A stretch of DNA of 40,456 bases from Dehalococcoidales bacterium (GCA_028706655.1 JAQTVW010000004.1:1-40456); one strand, 5' to 3'; numbered from the stretch's first letter, positions 31,568-39,742 are shown. The notes: generated by a model from the sequence alone, not told the origin. Translations and numbers: made by a program.

Positions 31568-31932
31568 CGGTCTACCTTATATATTTTAACGGATAGTACA
31601 GTCTTGCCGTTGCGTGTTGCACTGACCGTCACTTGCTGTATGCCGTCATCGCTGACGTGGACCAACGACGTTGAAGGCGCGGGAACCGTCCAGCCGGCGG
31701 GAATGTCCATCGAGCCATCAATGGGATAAGTTGCCGGATGGGATTGGTACGCGCAGCTTTTAACGTATTCAATTTCGCTGCGCACGAGGCTGTCAGCAAT
31801 CGCCTGCTCGCTGGTGATTACGGTAGCTTTGGTAGTCGTTGCCATACCGCTGAGCAGGGCGACTGCCACGATACCGAGTATCGCCAGCGCGACAAGAGTT
31901 TCAATGAGAATAAAACCGCGTTCGGCTTTCAT
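31564..31932 (-). CDS. Type IV prepilin-like protein (PulI/PilV-like)
   Basis: About 122 residues with a six-residue leader (MKAERG) and a prepilin helix FILIETLVALAILGIVAVAL, Glu at mature position 5. I use the ATG at 31932. A TTG 27 bases further out sits about at the predicted transcription start and lacks a spaced ribosome site. First gene of a three-gene coupled set (31932-30207). Confidence 0.8.
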   Translation of the reverse strand: MKAERGFILIETLVALAILGIVAVALLSGMATTTKATVITSEQAIADSLVRSEIEYVKSCAYQSHPATYPIDGSMDIPAGWTVPAPSTSLVHVSDDGIQQVTVSATRNGKTVLSVKIYKVDR

Positions 31933-31967
31933 GCCTGTATATCCCGTTTTTAAGTGCAAACCCCCCT

Positions 31968-31996
31968 ATAATATTTTCACCGAAATACCTGGTAAA
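31968..31996 (-). promoter_or_regulatory. Predicted promoter of the pilin operon
   Basis: On the minus strand TTTACC (31991-31996) and TATTAT (31968-31973) are 17 bases apart, with a start near 31962. The rest of the 31997-32200 intergenic region holds no feature I can support. Confidence 0.42.
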
Positions 31997-32200
31997 TCCA
32001 ATAGTCTTTTAGTCATTTGCGTATGGCAATTTAGTACTAGGCAAAAGCATAGCGTTTCAGGCACTGCAGCAATTATAATTATTCAATGCGAGTGACCTGT
32101 TTACAGAAATGATATTAACAGGATTGATATTATTAGCCCGGGTTTGTTTATCGTTTGTTTATAGATACCGTGATAGTCTGATGTCGGTTGAGAGTGACCT

Positions 32201-32836
32201 ATGAATCCGAAATCTTTAACCAGACTAGTTGAAGAATCCACGGCAGTAGCAACTGGCGCGAACGCTGCGGTACCGCGCCAGAGCAAGCCTTCCGTGCAGG
32301 ATTTTATGTTCCTGCTCAGCAAGGTGAAGATGCTCTTTGACCTTCCCGAGACAGAAAATATATACAGATTTATCGCCGTGTCACTCTCGGAATTTCTGAA
32401 CAGTTCGGTGGTGTTTGTCAGTTCATATGACCAGCCTAAGAACATAATGAAAGTGCAGGGACTGGCTGGATTGGGCGGCTATACCGAAAAGATAGTACAT
32501 ATGATTGGTTCAAATCCTGCCGCTTTGTCTACACCGATGACGGAAGATTGCCGCAGGGGCCTGGTTACCAGCAAATTCACCAACGTTGGCGGGGGGATTT
32601 ACGAACTTGCGAATCACTCTTTACCCAAAATCGTATGCTCCGGCGTGGAAGAGTTTATCGGAATCAGATATACCTACGCAATGGGGCTGACCTGGCACGA
32701 TAGGATCCTGGGCAGCGTGGCGGTGTTGAGCCGAGTGGAAATCCGCGATTCTGCCGTAATCGAAACCTTCATTAACTATGCCGCGCTGGCGGTCCGGCAG
32801 AGGCTGGAGAAAGAAAACAACCCCGCCGATACTTAG
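32201..32836 (+). CDS. Stand-alone GAF-domain protein
   Basis: A 211-residue soluble protein. After about 32 low-complexity residues comes a single GAF-like domain, with FDLPETENIYRFIAVSL at the start and the closing strand/helix pattern HDRILGSVAVLSR followed by VIETFINYAALAVRQRLE. GAF domains bind small molecules or act as dimerisation modules; no output domain is fused. GAGAG precedes the ATG and a clear terminator follows, so this is a monocistronic unit. Ligand and partner unknown; the membrane regulator or response regulator nearby are conceivable partners. Confidence 0.78.
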   Translation: MNPKSLTRLVEESTAVATGANAAVPRQSKPSVQDFMFLLSKVKMLFDLPETENIYRFIAVSLSEFLNSSVVFVSSYDQPKNIMKVQGLAGLGGYTEKIVHMIGSNPAALSTPMTEDCRRGLVTSKFTNVGGGIYELANHSLPKIVCSGVEEFIGIRYTYAMGLTWHDRILGSVAVLSRVEIRDSAVIETFINYAALAVRQRLEKENNPADT

Positions 32837-32857
32837 CTGATTATTTGAATGGAAGGT

Positions 32858-32891
32858 AAAGAGCCCTCAGAAATAGGGGCTCTTTTATTTT
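32858..32891 (+). terminator. Intrinsic terminator after the GAF gene
   Basis: AAAGAGCCC (32858-32866) pairs with GGGCTCTTT (32877-32885), followed by a T-rich tail to 32891, 22 bases after the stop codon. Confidence 0.85.
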
Positions 32892-33037
32892 GCCAATCCC
32901 AAGATAGTTCAGGATAGGTAGTCTATTCCAGCATTCAGCTTCCCTTGATACTTATAGTCATGGCGCACTAGGATTACAAGAAGCTGTAACTGCATTCAAG
33001 TAAATTTTACCAAGACATGTTTATGATATAAATAATT

Positions 33038-33745
33038 CTAAGAAGATCTCACAGTCTTAGCCTTTTGCTTATTTTTCCTCGATCTTCTTGATGCTGTAAG
33101 AGTCCGTGCTTTATAATCCAGTTCATATAAAAAGTTTAGAAGATCTTCACATAGCTCTATTGCTAGCCTAAGATCCTCAGTACTTGGCGCAGATAATTCA
33201 TGGGCTGCTTCGTTTCCGATGAATCTTATGCTATGAAGGTTTGACACGATATTCTTAGGTAAGATTGTCGTCATGTTGTCTATCTTTTGTTGAAGGTTCT
33301 GCCCAGCTATTTTCTTGTCAGAGCATATCCCCTCAAGTAACGAACGTATACTTAGCGCACATAAGATATTCAATTTGTTATTGTACGCGCCAAGAGTTTC
33401 TCTATATATGTTACTCAGCTTATCTTTTAATTGTTTGAACTCTTTAGAATTTATTTGGAACTCATTTCGTGGTGGATGGTAGGTAAAGTCCCATGAACTC
33501 TCATCATTGAGGTTATCGGAATTTACATCAACAATGTAGTATTCCTCCAACAATCCGGTCTTGCAACCAGAGCAAACCCTTAGACGATATCCTGCTCTTT
33601 CAACAAAGATTAATGAACCGTCAAAATCGTCATAATTTGGATAGTCTCTGAAATGTTCGCCCTTACAGGTATGCTCGGTTTCACATTTACATTTATTACA
33701 GAAAATGTACTTTGGTTTTGCATTGGATATAGATGTTTTAGTCAC
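33038..33745 (-). CDS. DUF4145-family protein with N-terminal zinc ribbon
   Basis: A 235-residue protein. Two Cys pairs (C16/C19 and C58/C61) form a probable zinc ribbon. The core, residues 105-215, matches DUF4145: YRETLGAYNNKLNILCALSI, then RSLLEGICSDK and IRFIGNEAAHEL. The tail is rich in Lys/Arg. DUF4145 occurs alone or fused to restriction and other defence proteins; its function is unknown. The gene is much richer in A+T than all neighbours and lies 101 bases from the 3' end of a tRNA-Arg, which suggests acquisition by transfer. Start: GTG at 33745 with GGGTG upstream. Confidence 0.8.
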   Translation of the reverse strand: MTKTSISNAKPKYIFCNKCKCETEHTCKGEHFRDYPNYDDFDGSLIFVERAGYRLRVCSGCKTGLLEEYYIVDVNSDNLNDESSWDFTYHPPRNEFQINSKEFKQLKDKLSNIYRETLGAYNNKLNILCALSIRSLLEGICSDKKIAGQNLQQKIDNMTTILPKNIVSNLHSIRFIGNEAAHELSAPSTEDLRLAIELCEDLLNFLYELDYKARTLTASRRSRKNKQKAKTVRSS

Positions 33746-33846
33746 ACTTCACCCTTTGCATCTACACTTCGCATATTCTGAGGTTATTCTAATTACACCT
33801 TACTAGCATGTCAACTTGGGCTTAATGCCCATTTCACAAGAAATTC

Positions 33847-33922
33847 TGGCGCGCCTGGGGGGATTCGAACCCACGACCACCGGTTTCGAAGACCGATGCT
33901 CTATCCACTGAGCTACAGGCGC
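33847..33922 (-). tRNA. tRNA-Arg (anticodon UCG)
   Basis: Acceptor stem GCGCCTG/CAGGCGC, D-arm AGCTCAGTGGATAGAGC, anticodon loop CTTCGAA (anticodon TCG, reading CGA), T-loop TTCGAAT, discriminator G and encoded CCA. The T-stem contains one U-C mismatch. The gene is 76 bases with CCA. Confidence 0.95.
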
Positions 33923-34008
33923 ACAAGCTCAATTATAGACGATACCCCAAAAATTTGCACTGCATTTCTTACGCCTCTGTGCTATCATATTGGCACAAGG
34001 AGGTGCCC

Positions 34009-34320
34009 ATGTTTAAAGTCGTTTCCCTCTGGAACCTGCGCCCCGGCGTCAGCCCTGAAGAAGCCGAAAAGCAATATTATGAAGAGCATATACCCATCGC
34101 CAAAAAGATTCCCGGTCTGCGCAAATATATCATCGGCAAAGGGAGAGGTAAAGACCATCCCTTCTACCGCATCGCGGAACTTTATTTTGATGATAAAGAT
34201 GCGATGAGCGCCGGCTTCGCTTCGCCGGAAGGCAAGGCGACCATCGAAGACAATGGCTTCACATCTCGCATCAAGGATAGAATCGTTGTGTATTATGACG
34301 AAGAGGAGGTCAAGCTCTAA
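34009..34320 (+). CDS. EthD-family dimeric alpha/beta-barrel protein
   Basis: A 103-residue protein with the EthD/ferredoxin-like layout: MFKVVSLWNLRPG, EEAEKQYYEEHIPIAKKIPG with the H-x-P motif, and FYRIAELYFDDKDAM. Members are small dimeric proteins, in part found with ring-modifying or degradation enzymes; no activity can be assigned. AAGGAGGT precedes the ATG at 34009, which I prefer over an in-frame start 54 bases upstream. The next gene starts 2 bases after its stop, so the two form an operon. Confidence 0.82.
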   Translation: MFKVVSLWNLRPGVSPEEAEKQYYEEHIPIAKKIPGLRKYIIGKGRGKDHPFYRIAELYFDDKDAMSAGFASPEGKATIEDNGFTSRIKDRIVVYYDEEEVKL

Positions 34321-34322
34321 AT

Positions 34323-34754
34323 ATGGAAGATAAATCGGCAAAGGTCTGGCGGCGTTTCCAGGATATTACCGGCTATACAGACAAAGAACTGGCGATATTC
34401 AAAGCGAACCCCAAATTTATGAAGATGATGAATACCCCCGCGTACCGGACGCATAAAATTATCGCCGAGGTAGTCGAATCGCACGGCTGCATCTGTCAGC
34501 ACAAGACAGGGCAGCGTATCGTCATGAGCGGCAACGGCGCCCTGGTTAGTGCCGAATGCCCGCCGATTATGTGCATCGGGCTGGTCTCCCAGTTGAACAG
34601 TGTCGTGGCAGCCGTTTTCGAGCGGTTCGCCGCCGGTCTCGATCCCAACGGATTGCTCACTGATACTATCGGATGTGTGGATGTGGGCATTAACTGCGGG
34701 GGCTGGGGGCGGGTACTGGCAAAGATTTTCGTGGAGGGACCGTCTAACAAGTAG
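34323..34754 (+). CDS. TIGR04076-like small Cys-containing protein
   Basis: A 143-residue soluble protein. The second half resembles the TIGR04076 pattern: a first Cys region (HGCICQHKTGQRIVMSGN), a CIGLVSQL helix, and a closing segment TIGCVDVGINCGGWGRV. Five to six cysteines suggest metal or FeS binding, but no canonical motif is present. The first 45 residues are helical and of unknown function. It overlaps nothing and follows the EthD-like gene by 2 bases with GAGGAGG upstream; its stop is 5 bases from the end of the tRNA-His gene on the other strand. Confidence 0.62.
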   Translation: MEDKSAKVWRRFQDITGYTDKELAIFKANPKFMKMMNTPAYRTHKIIAEVVESHGCICQHKTGQRIVMSGNGALVSAECPPIMCIGLVSQLNSVVAAVFERFAAGLDPNGLLTDTIGCVDVGINCGGWGRVLAKIFVEGPSNK

Positions 34755-34759
34755 GATGA

Positions 34760-34838
34760 TGGGGTGAGTGGAGGGATTTGAACCCTCGCTCTCCAGGGCC
34801 ACAACCTGGCGCCTTAGACCAGCTGGGCTACACTCACC
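34760..34838 (-). tRNA. tRNA-His (anticodon GUG)
   Basis: Acceptor GTGAGTG/CACTCAC preceded by an encoded G at -1 opposite C73, which is the identity feature of tRNA-His. Anticodon loop TTGTGGC (anticodon GTG), T-arm GAGGG/CCCTC with TTCAAAT, and encoded CCA. Confidence 0.96.
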
Positions 34839-34951
34839 ATAAACCTAGTTATTATAGCCTATCCAGCGGGCTTGTTTCAATGCGGGGGAGGATAAGCCAC
34901 TCACACTGAGCTGGTGGCTCGGCGGGCTCACGATACGCGGAATGAGTTTAA

Positions 34952-35236
34952 CTATTTGTCGGAAAGTTCAACGATAGTGACGCCGGCGCTGCCTTCTCCC
35001 GGAATACCCCCGCGGTATGATTTGACCAGCGGATGGGTCGACAGATAGCGCCAGACCAGATTGCGGATAGTCCCCGTGCCCTTGCCGTGGACGACTTTGA
35101 CCTGGTAAAAACCGGCGACAAAGGATTCATGCAGGAAATTATCGAGCAGGGGCAGTGCTTCATCCTGGGTGAGATGGCGCAGGCGCAGTTCGTTCGCAGC
35201 CGGCGGCGATTCTGGTTCCAGACGCTTGGGGTTCAT
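34952..35236 (-). CDS. Stand-alone Smr-domain protein
   Basis: A 94-residue protein that consists of a Smr (small MutS-related) domain: ELRLRHLTQDEALPLL, the HGKGTGTIR loop (residues 50-58) and the closing GEGSAGVTIVEL. Smr domains are nucleases or RNA-binding modules. No MutS2 ATPase gene precedes it; the upstream gene is a response regulator, so this is a free-standing Smr and not a MutS2 remnant. AAAAGGA precedes the ATG. It is 58 bases after the response regulator. Confidence 0.85.
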   Translation of the reverse strand: MNPKRLEPESPPAANELRLRHLTQDEALPLLDNFLHESFVAGFYQVKVVHGKGTGTIRNLVWRYLSTHPLVKSYRGGIPGEGSAGVTIVELSDK

Positions 35237-35294
35237 TCCTTTTAATATAAGTCAAAACGGAGTCCCGGCGCAATCTGGATACAAATGAAGACGG

Positions 35295-36281
35295 CTAAAT
35301 GCTGTGCTGGCTGAGACCGAGCAGAGTGTTGACCACTACCGGGTCGAATTGGGTGCCGCTGCAACGTTTCATCTCGATATATGCTTCCGGCAACGACATC
35401 GCGGGGCGATAGGGACGGTCGGAGGTCATCGCATCAAAAGCGTCGGCAGCCGCCACAATCCTGGCGCCGAGCGGGATATCGTCCCGGGCAATAAGCTGGT
35501 TCAAGCCCCCGCCGTCATAATGGTCGTGGTGGTGGGAGATGATGGAAACCACCGCATCGTTTACCAATGGCTGGACCAGGTGGGGACCGACCATGGCATG
35601 GGTCATGATGTGGCGGTATTCCTCCGTGGTCAGCTCGCCGGGTTTGTTCAGGATACGCGGGTCGATAGCAACCTTGCCGACATCATGCAGCAGGGCGCCC
35701 CAGTAAAGGTCATCAAGCTCTTCCGAGTTCATGTTAAGCCTCTGCCCGATGGCGAGGGCGACTTCCGTCACATCCTGTGAATGGCCTGCCGTATATTTGT
35801 CATTAGCTTCCAGTGTGCTGACGAGCGTCCGGATAGTGCCCAGAAAGAGGCTCCGTAGTCCCTGTTTATATTGATGGGTCTTCTGGTAATCGCGGAGTTG
35901 CAATTCCAAGCGGTGTTTTTCCAGGGCAAGAGTCACGCTCAGCAGAACATCATCGAGGGTGAAGGGCTTGCGGATGTAGTCCTGGGCGCCGTCTTTGATG
36001 CATTGGGCGATAACGCGGGTGTCTGTTACGCCGCTTGCCATGACTACCGATGTCTCAGGGAACCGGGTCTGGATTTCCGGCAGCAGTTCGTTGCCATGCT
36101 TGCCCGGCATCTCGATGTCCAGAACCACCAGGTCGGACGGTTTCAAGACAAGTTTGGCTATTGCCTGTTCGGCGTTGCCGGCTTCGTCGCACTGATAGCC
36201 GGATTTTGACAGCTTGCGGTTCAGCACATAACGAAGCGTTTCTTCATCATCGACAATTAAAATGCTTCCCGGTTTAGCCAT
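35295..36281 (-). CDS. Response regulator with a degenerate HD-GYP output domain
   Basis: A 328-residue protein: receiver domain (residues 5-120; acidic pair DD11-12, phospho-acceptor D55, K105 in IRKPF) and an HD-GYP domain (about 150-328). HD-GYP proteins hydrolyse cyclic di-GMP. The HD pair is present (H199, D200 in LLHDVGK) with further metal-ligand positions (HH251-252), but the signature that gives the family its name reads HHDHYDGGGLN (251-261) instead of HHExxDGxGYP, so GYP is GLN. Catalysis may be altered or lost. No sensor kinase is next to it. The DUF5658 gene lies 30 bases upstream and may be co-transcribed. Confidence 0.9.
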   Translation of the reverse strand: MAKPGSILIVDDEETLRYVLNRKLSKSGYQCDEAGNAEQAIAKLVLKPSDLVVLDIEMPGKHGNELLPEIQTRFPETSVVMASGVTDTRVIAQCIKDGAQDYIRKPFTLDDVLLSVTLALEKHRLELQLRDYQKTHQYKQGLRSLFLGTIRTLVSTLEANDKYTAGHSQDVTEVALAIGQRLNMNSEELDDLYWGALLHDVGKVAIDPRILNKPGELTTEEYRHIMTHAMVGPHLVQPLVNDAVVSIISHHHDHYDGGGLNQLIARDDIPLGARIVAAADAFDAMTSDRPYRPAMSLPEAYIEMKRCSGTQFDPVVVNTLLGLSQHSI

Positions 36282-36311
36282 TGGCGTCCTCCATTTGTTT
36301 GCGTTGTCAGG

Positions 36312-36623
36312 TTATATTAATACCAGCAGTAATTCTTTGATATTCCAGCCGACCACCAGTGTCAGCAGGACGATGGCGGGCAGGAACCACTTGCCGGGTA
36401 CCAGAAGTACCAGAAGCACGGGAAGGACAAGTTTGAACAGAAGCAGGTCCACCGGCGTGTGAATCAGATTAGCCATGAAAGGGTTTAATTCACTGAACCC
36501 GGCTGATACTGCCGCCAGGGTCAACAACAGGTCTGCCTGCTGCAGGAACAGGTAACCGACTTTAAGCGGTATGTCATGAGTCGGATTGGCGTCTCTCAGC
36601 AGTCTTTCGTAGCGGTAATTCAT
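36312..36623 (-). CDS. DUF5658-like membrane protein
   Basis: A 103-residue integral membrane protein with three hydrophobic segments and the pattern QQADLLLTLAAVSAGFSELNP found in DUF5658 proteins, where a D..LT...G..E.NP motif is conserved. Function unknown. Its ATG is at 36623. It precedes the response regulator on the same strand by 30 bases. Confidence 0.75.
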   Translation of the reverse strand: MNYRYERLLRDANPTHDIPLKVGYLFLQQADLLLTLAAVSAGFSELNPFMANLIHTPVDLLLFKLVLPVLLVLLVPGKWFLPAIVLLTLVVGWNIKELLLVLI

Positions 36624-36733
36624 TTGATTCTCTTAAATCCTGTGCTTTATATATGACCCAGAGTATCGTTCCGGCGGCAAACGGGGCATAAACGTTTTTA
36701 CGATAGAAATAAACAAATTATAAATACCGTAAT

Positions 36734-36763
36734 TTGTTATCTGCTATCTGTTTGCATTATAAT
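36734..36763 (+). promoter_or_regulatory. Predicted promoter of the acyl-CoA synthetase gene
   Basis: TTGTTA (36734-36739) and a perfect TATAAT (36758-36763), 18 bases apart. Transcription would start near 36770, leaving a leader of about 100 bases that contains a small hairpin (GGGCG/CGCCC) and a ribosome site at 36858-36862. Confidence 0.55.
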
Positions 36764-36872
36764 TGGACTTGGTACAAACTTCATTCATTTATCGACCGGT
36801 ATCAGATTCCAAATTGCCTGGGCGCTATCCTGAGACAACGCCCGCAAGTATAAGAAAAGGAGAATATGTTGC

Positions 36873-39584
36873 ATGCCCGCAGAAGTTGAGGCAAAATACC
36901 CCGCGCATTACGAAGCTGAAGTGCTGCTGAAGAGCGGCCAGAAGATAATGTTCAGACCCATCCATCGGGAAGACACCGAGCGCTGGCTTGCCTTCATCAA
37001 CCGGCTCAGCGATCACACGAAGTACCTCCGCTTCCATTATATTCCTAAAGAATTTTCCCAGGAAGATGCTCAAAGGTACTGTACCGTAGATTACTTTAAT
37101 ACCTTCGCCTTCGTTGCAGAAATCAGGAAAGGACAGCGTAAGGAAATCATCGCCATCGGAAGGTACTACCGGCTGCCCACGCAGAATTCGGCGGAAATAT
37201 CTTTCGCTATTGAAGACGGCTATCAGGATGTAGGCATTGGCACCAAGCTGCTCGAATGGCTGGCAAACGTCGCGCGGGACAACGGTATTACCATGTTTGA
37301 AGCCGAAGTCCTGCCTGAGAACGAACTGATGCTTACCGTGTTCCGCGATTATGGTTTCCACGTGACCAGCCAGCTTGCCGGCGATATCATCCGCGTGTCT
37401 TTTCCTATCGCCCGTACCAAGCGCGTTGAGCAGAAAGAACAGGAACGGGAGCGCCTCTCAACGGTAGCTTCTTTGAAATACCTCCTTTACCCGCGCTCGG
37501 TGGCGGTGGTCGGGGCTTCCCGCAAGGCAGGTTCTATCGGGCAACTCTTGATGGAACAACTTATCCGTAACGATTACGCCGGTGTCGTTTACCCGATTAA
37601 TCCCAATGCCGAATCGGTGATGGGAGTCAAGACGTATCCTTCGATTGTTGATGTGCCCGGACAGGTTGACCTGGCAATTGTTGCGGTGCCCGCCGCATTT
37701 GTCTCAAAAGTAGCGGACGAATGCGGACAGAAGGGCGTACGCGCTATTGTCGTAATCTCCGATGGTTTCAAGGAACGAGGTGCGGAGGGTGCGGCGCGGG
37801 AGAACGAACTGAGGAGCATCACGCTGGGACACGGCATGCGACTGGTGGGCCCCAACTGCATGGGCATCATCAATACGGACCCGTCCGTACGTATTAACGG
37901 CACCTTCTCCCGGATTTACCCGCCGCACGGGAATGTTGCTTTTTTGACCCAGAGCGGCGCGATGGGTCTGGTTATCCTGGACTATGCCCGCAACGTGAAC
38001 ATGGGTATTTCCACATTCGTCAGCGTGGGCAACCGCGCTGATATTTCCCCCAATGATATGCTCCAGTACTGGGAACAGGACCCGCAGACCAAGGTCATCC
38101 TGCTGTACATGGAGTCTTTCGGTAATCCCCGGCATTTCAGCCGCATCGCGCGAAGGGTATCCGTCAAGAAACCTATCCTCGTCGTGAAAAGCGGCAGCAC
38201 TGAGGCAGGTTCGCGCGCAGCTTCGTCCCACACAGGGGCAATGGCAACACCGGAGATTGTTTCTGATGCGCTGTTCCGCCAGGCAGGCATTACGCGCATC
38301 AACTCTGTGGAAGAACTGTTTGATGTCGCTATCCTGCTGGCAAACCAGCCGCTGCCCCGCGGTAGAAGACTGGCAATCGTTACCAACGGCGGCGGTCCCG
38401 GCATCATGGCGGCGGACGCCTGCACCCGCCAGGGTCTGACTCTGACGGAGTTTTCCGCCAAGACCAAAGAAGCGCTTAAGAAAGTTATCAAGCGCGACGT
38501 GAGTATCAATAACCCCATCGACGTGACTGCAGGAGCGTCACCCGAGGAATTTGAAGGAATTCTTAAAGTGCTCGCTGAAGACCCTGATGTAGATGCGGCG
38601 CTGCCGATGTTTATCCCGGCAACTGCCATCAGCCCTGAAGAAATGCAGGTTGCGGTCAGCCGAGCGGCGCTGGTTTTTCAGAAGCAGGACAAACCGCTGC
38701 TCGCCTGTTTTATCGGGCAACGCGGCGTGCAGCGGAAGCTGGCATCAGGCAAGAGGTTCGTGCCTTCCTTCCTGTTCCCGGAAGACGCGGTAGTCGCACT
38801 GGCCAGAGCCGCCGAACATGGCGAAATGGTACGCAAACCGAAGGGTGTCGTTCCGCAGTTCAAGGGTATTAAGCGGGACAGGGCGCAGGAGATTATCCGG
38901 GAAGTCATGCAGCGGAGCAGCAAACGTCCCATCTGGCTCTCCGCAGAAGAGATTGCCGAACTGCTGGCATGCTACGGGATGCGCTTTGTCCAGACGATTA
39001 TCGCCCGGACGCCGGGCGAAGCAGCCGCCACCGCCGCGAAAATCGGTTTTCCGGTGGTTATCAAGCTCCATTCTTCCACCATCACCCACAAGACTGATGT
39101 CGGCGGGGTCGTCCTCGATGTAAAAACAGAAGCCGATGTCAAAAAGGCATTCAACGATATTAAAGCCAAGCTGGCGAAAATCGGCAAGGCTGACGAAATG
39201 GAAGGGGTTACCATCCAGCGGTATGTCACCGGCGGCGTCGAAGCCATCGTCGGCGTCACGCAGAACCCCACCTTCGGTCCGCTTATCATGTTCGGTCTGG
39301 GCGGCGTTTATGCCGAGTTGTTCAAGGATGTGGCATTACGTCTGCACCCGCTCACCGACCTGGATGCCAGCGAGTTGATAGAGTCTATCAAAGCGGTCAA
39401 GCTCTTCGATGGTTTCCGCGGGGCGCCGCCTGCGGACAAGGCTGCCCTGGCAGACCTGCTGCTGCGGCTGTCCACCATGGTTGAGGATGTCAAGGAAATC
39501 GCCGAACTGGACCTGAACCCGGTCAAGGTCATGCCGCAGGGTGAGGGTTACTGGGTCGTCGATGCCCGCATCATGGTCAAGTAA
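36873..39584 (+). CDS. ADP-forming acyl-CoA synthetase fused to an N-terminal GNAT acetyltransferase
   Basis: A 903-residue protein. Residues 1-185 are a GNAT domain (acetyl-CoA loop GYQDVGIGTKLL). It is followed by a CoA-binding domain (about 200-330, VAVVGASRKAGSIG), a succinyl-CoA-ligase-like domain (345-490) and a C-terminal ATP-grasp domain (690-903, VIKLHSSTITHKTDVGG). The catalytic His of ADP-forming synthetases is kept: H453 in ASSHTGAMA. So it may convert acetyl-CoA, ADP and phosphate to acetate and ATP, which would drain the acetyl-CoA from the Wood-Ljungdahl operon and yield ATP. PatZ-type lysine acetyltransferases have the same domains but are regulators. Both functions remain possible. 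Monocistronic, with promoter and terminator. Confidence 0.9.
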   Translation: MPAEVEAKYPAHYEAEVLLKSGQKIMFRPIHREDTERWLAFINRLSDHTKYLRFHYIPKEFSQEDAQRYCTVDYFNTFAFVAEIRKGQRKEIIAIGRYYRLPTQNSAEISFAIEDGYQDVGIGTKLLEWLANVARDNGITMFEAEVLPENELMLTVFRDYGFHVTSQLAGDIIRVSFPIARTKRVEQKEQERERLSTVASLKYLLYPRSVAVVGASRKAGSIGQLLMEQLIRNDYAGVVYPINPNAESVMGVKTYPSIVDVPGQVDLAIVAVPAAFVSKVADECGQKGVRAIVVISDGFKERGAEGAARENELRSITLGHGMRLVGPNCMGIINTDPSVRINGTFSRIYPPHGNVAFLTQSGAMGLVILDYARNVNMGISTFVSVGNRADISPNDMLQYWEQDPQTKVILLYMESFGNPRHFSRIARRVSVKKPILVVKSGSTEAGSRAASSHTGAMATPEIVSDALFRQAGITRINSVEELFDVAILLANQPLPRGRRLAIVTNGGGPGIMAADACTRQGLTLTEFSAKTKEALKKVIKRDVSINNPIDVTAGASPEEFEGILKVLAEDPDVDAALPMFIPATAISPEEMQVAVSRAALVFQKQDKPLLACFIGQRGVQRKLASGKRFVPSFLFPEDAVVALARAAEHGEMVRKPKGVVPQFKGIKRDRAQEIIREVMQRSSKRPIWLSAEEIAELLACYGMRFVQTIIARTPGEAAATAAKIGFPVVIKLHSSTITHKTDVGGVVLDVKTEADVKKAFNDIKAKLAKIGKADEMEGVTIQRYVTGGVEAIVGVTQNPTFGPLIMFGLGGVYAELFKDVALRLHPLTDLDASELIESIKAVKLFDGFRGAPPADKAALADLLLRLSTMVEDVKEIAELDLNPVKVMPQGEGYWVVDARIMVK

Positions 39585-39605
39585 TCAACCGGAACTGATT
39601 AACGA

Positions 39606-39636
39606 AGCGGAGAATCGCAAGGTTCTCCGCTTTTTT
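39606..39636 (+). terminator. Intrinsic terminator after the acyl-CoA synthetase
   Basis: AGCGGAGAA (39606-39614) pairs perfectly with TTCTCCGCT (39623-39631), followed by TTTTTT, 22 bases after the stop codon. Confidence 0.92.
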
Positions 39637-39668
39637 ATTGGAAAGCAGCGGAATCATGTTATAAGTAA

Positions 39669-39697
39669 TTGACACCGGACTGGTGAAGTGCTATTCT
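39669..39697 (+). promoter_or_regulatory. Predicted promoter of the Old Yellow Enzyme-family gene
   Basis: A perfect TTGACA (39669-39674) and TATTCT (39692-39697), 17 bases apart, directly after the preceding terminator. The start would be near 39704, about 40 bases before the ATG. Confidence 0.58.
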
Positions 39698-39742
39698 AGG
39701 GCGTTTTAGGTAGGAGCATCTATTTATATTCGGAGGTTTATG

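Noticed and set aside
34952-35236. Fragment of a broken mutS2 gene
   Set aside because: It has its own start codon and ribosome site, a full Smr domain, and the sequence upstream belongs to an intact response-regulator gene instead of MutS2.
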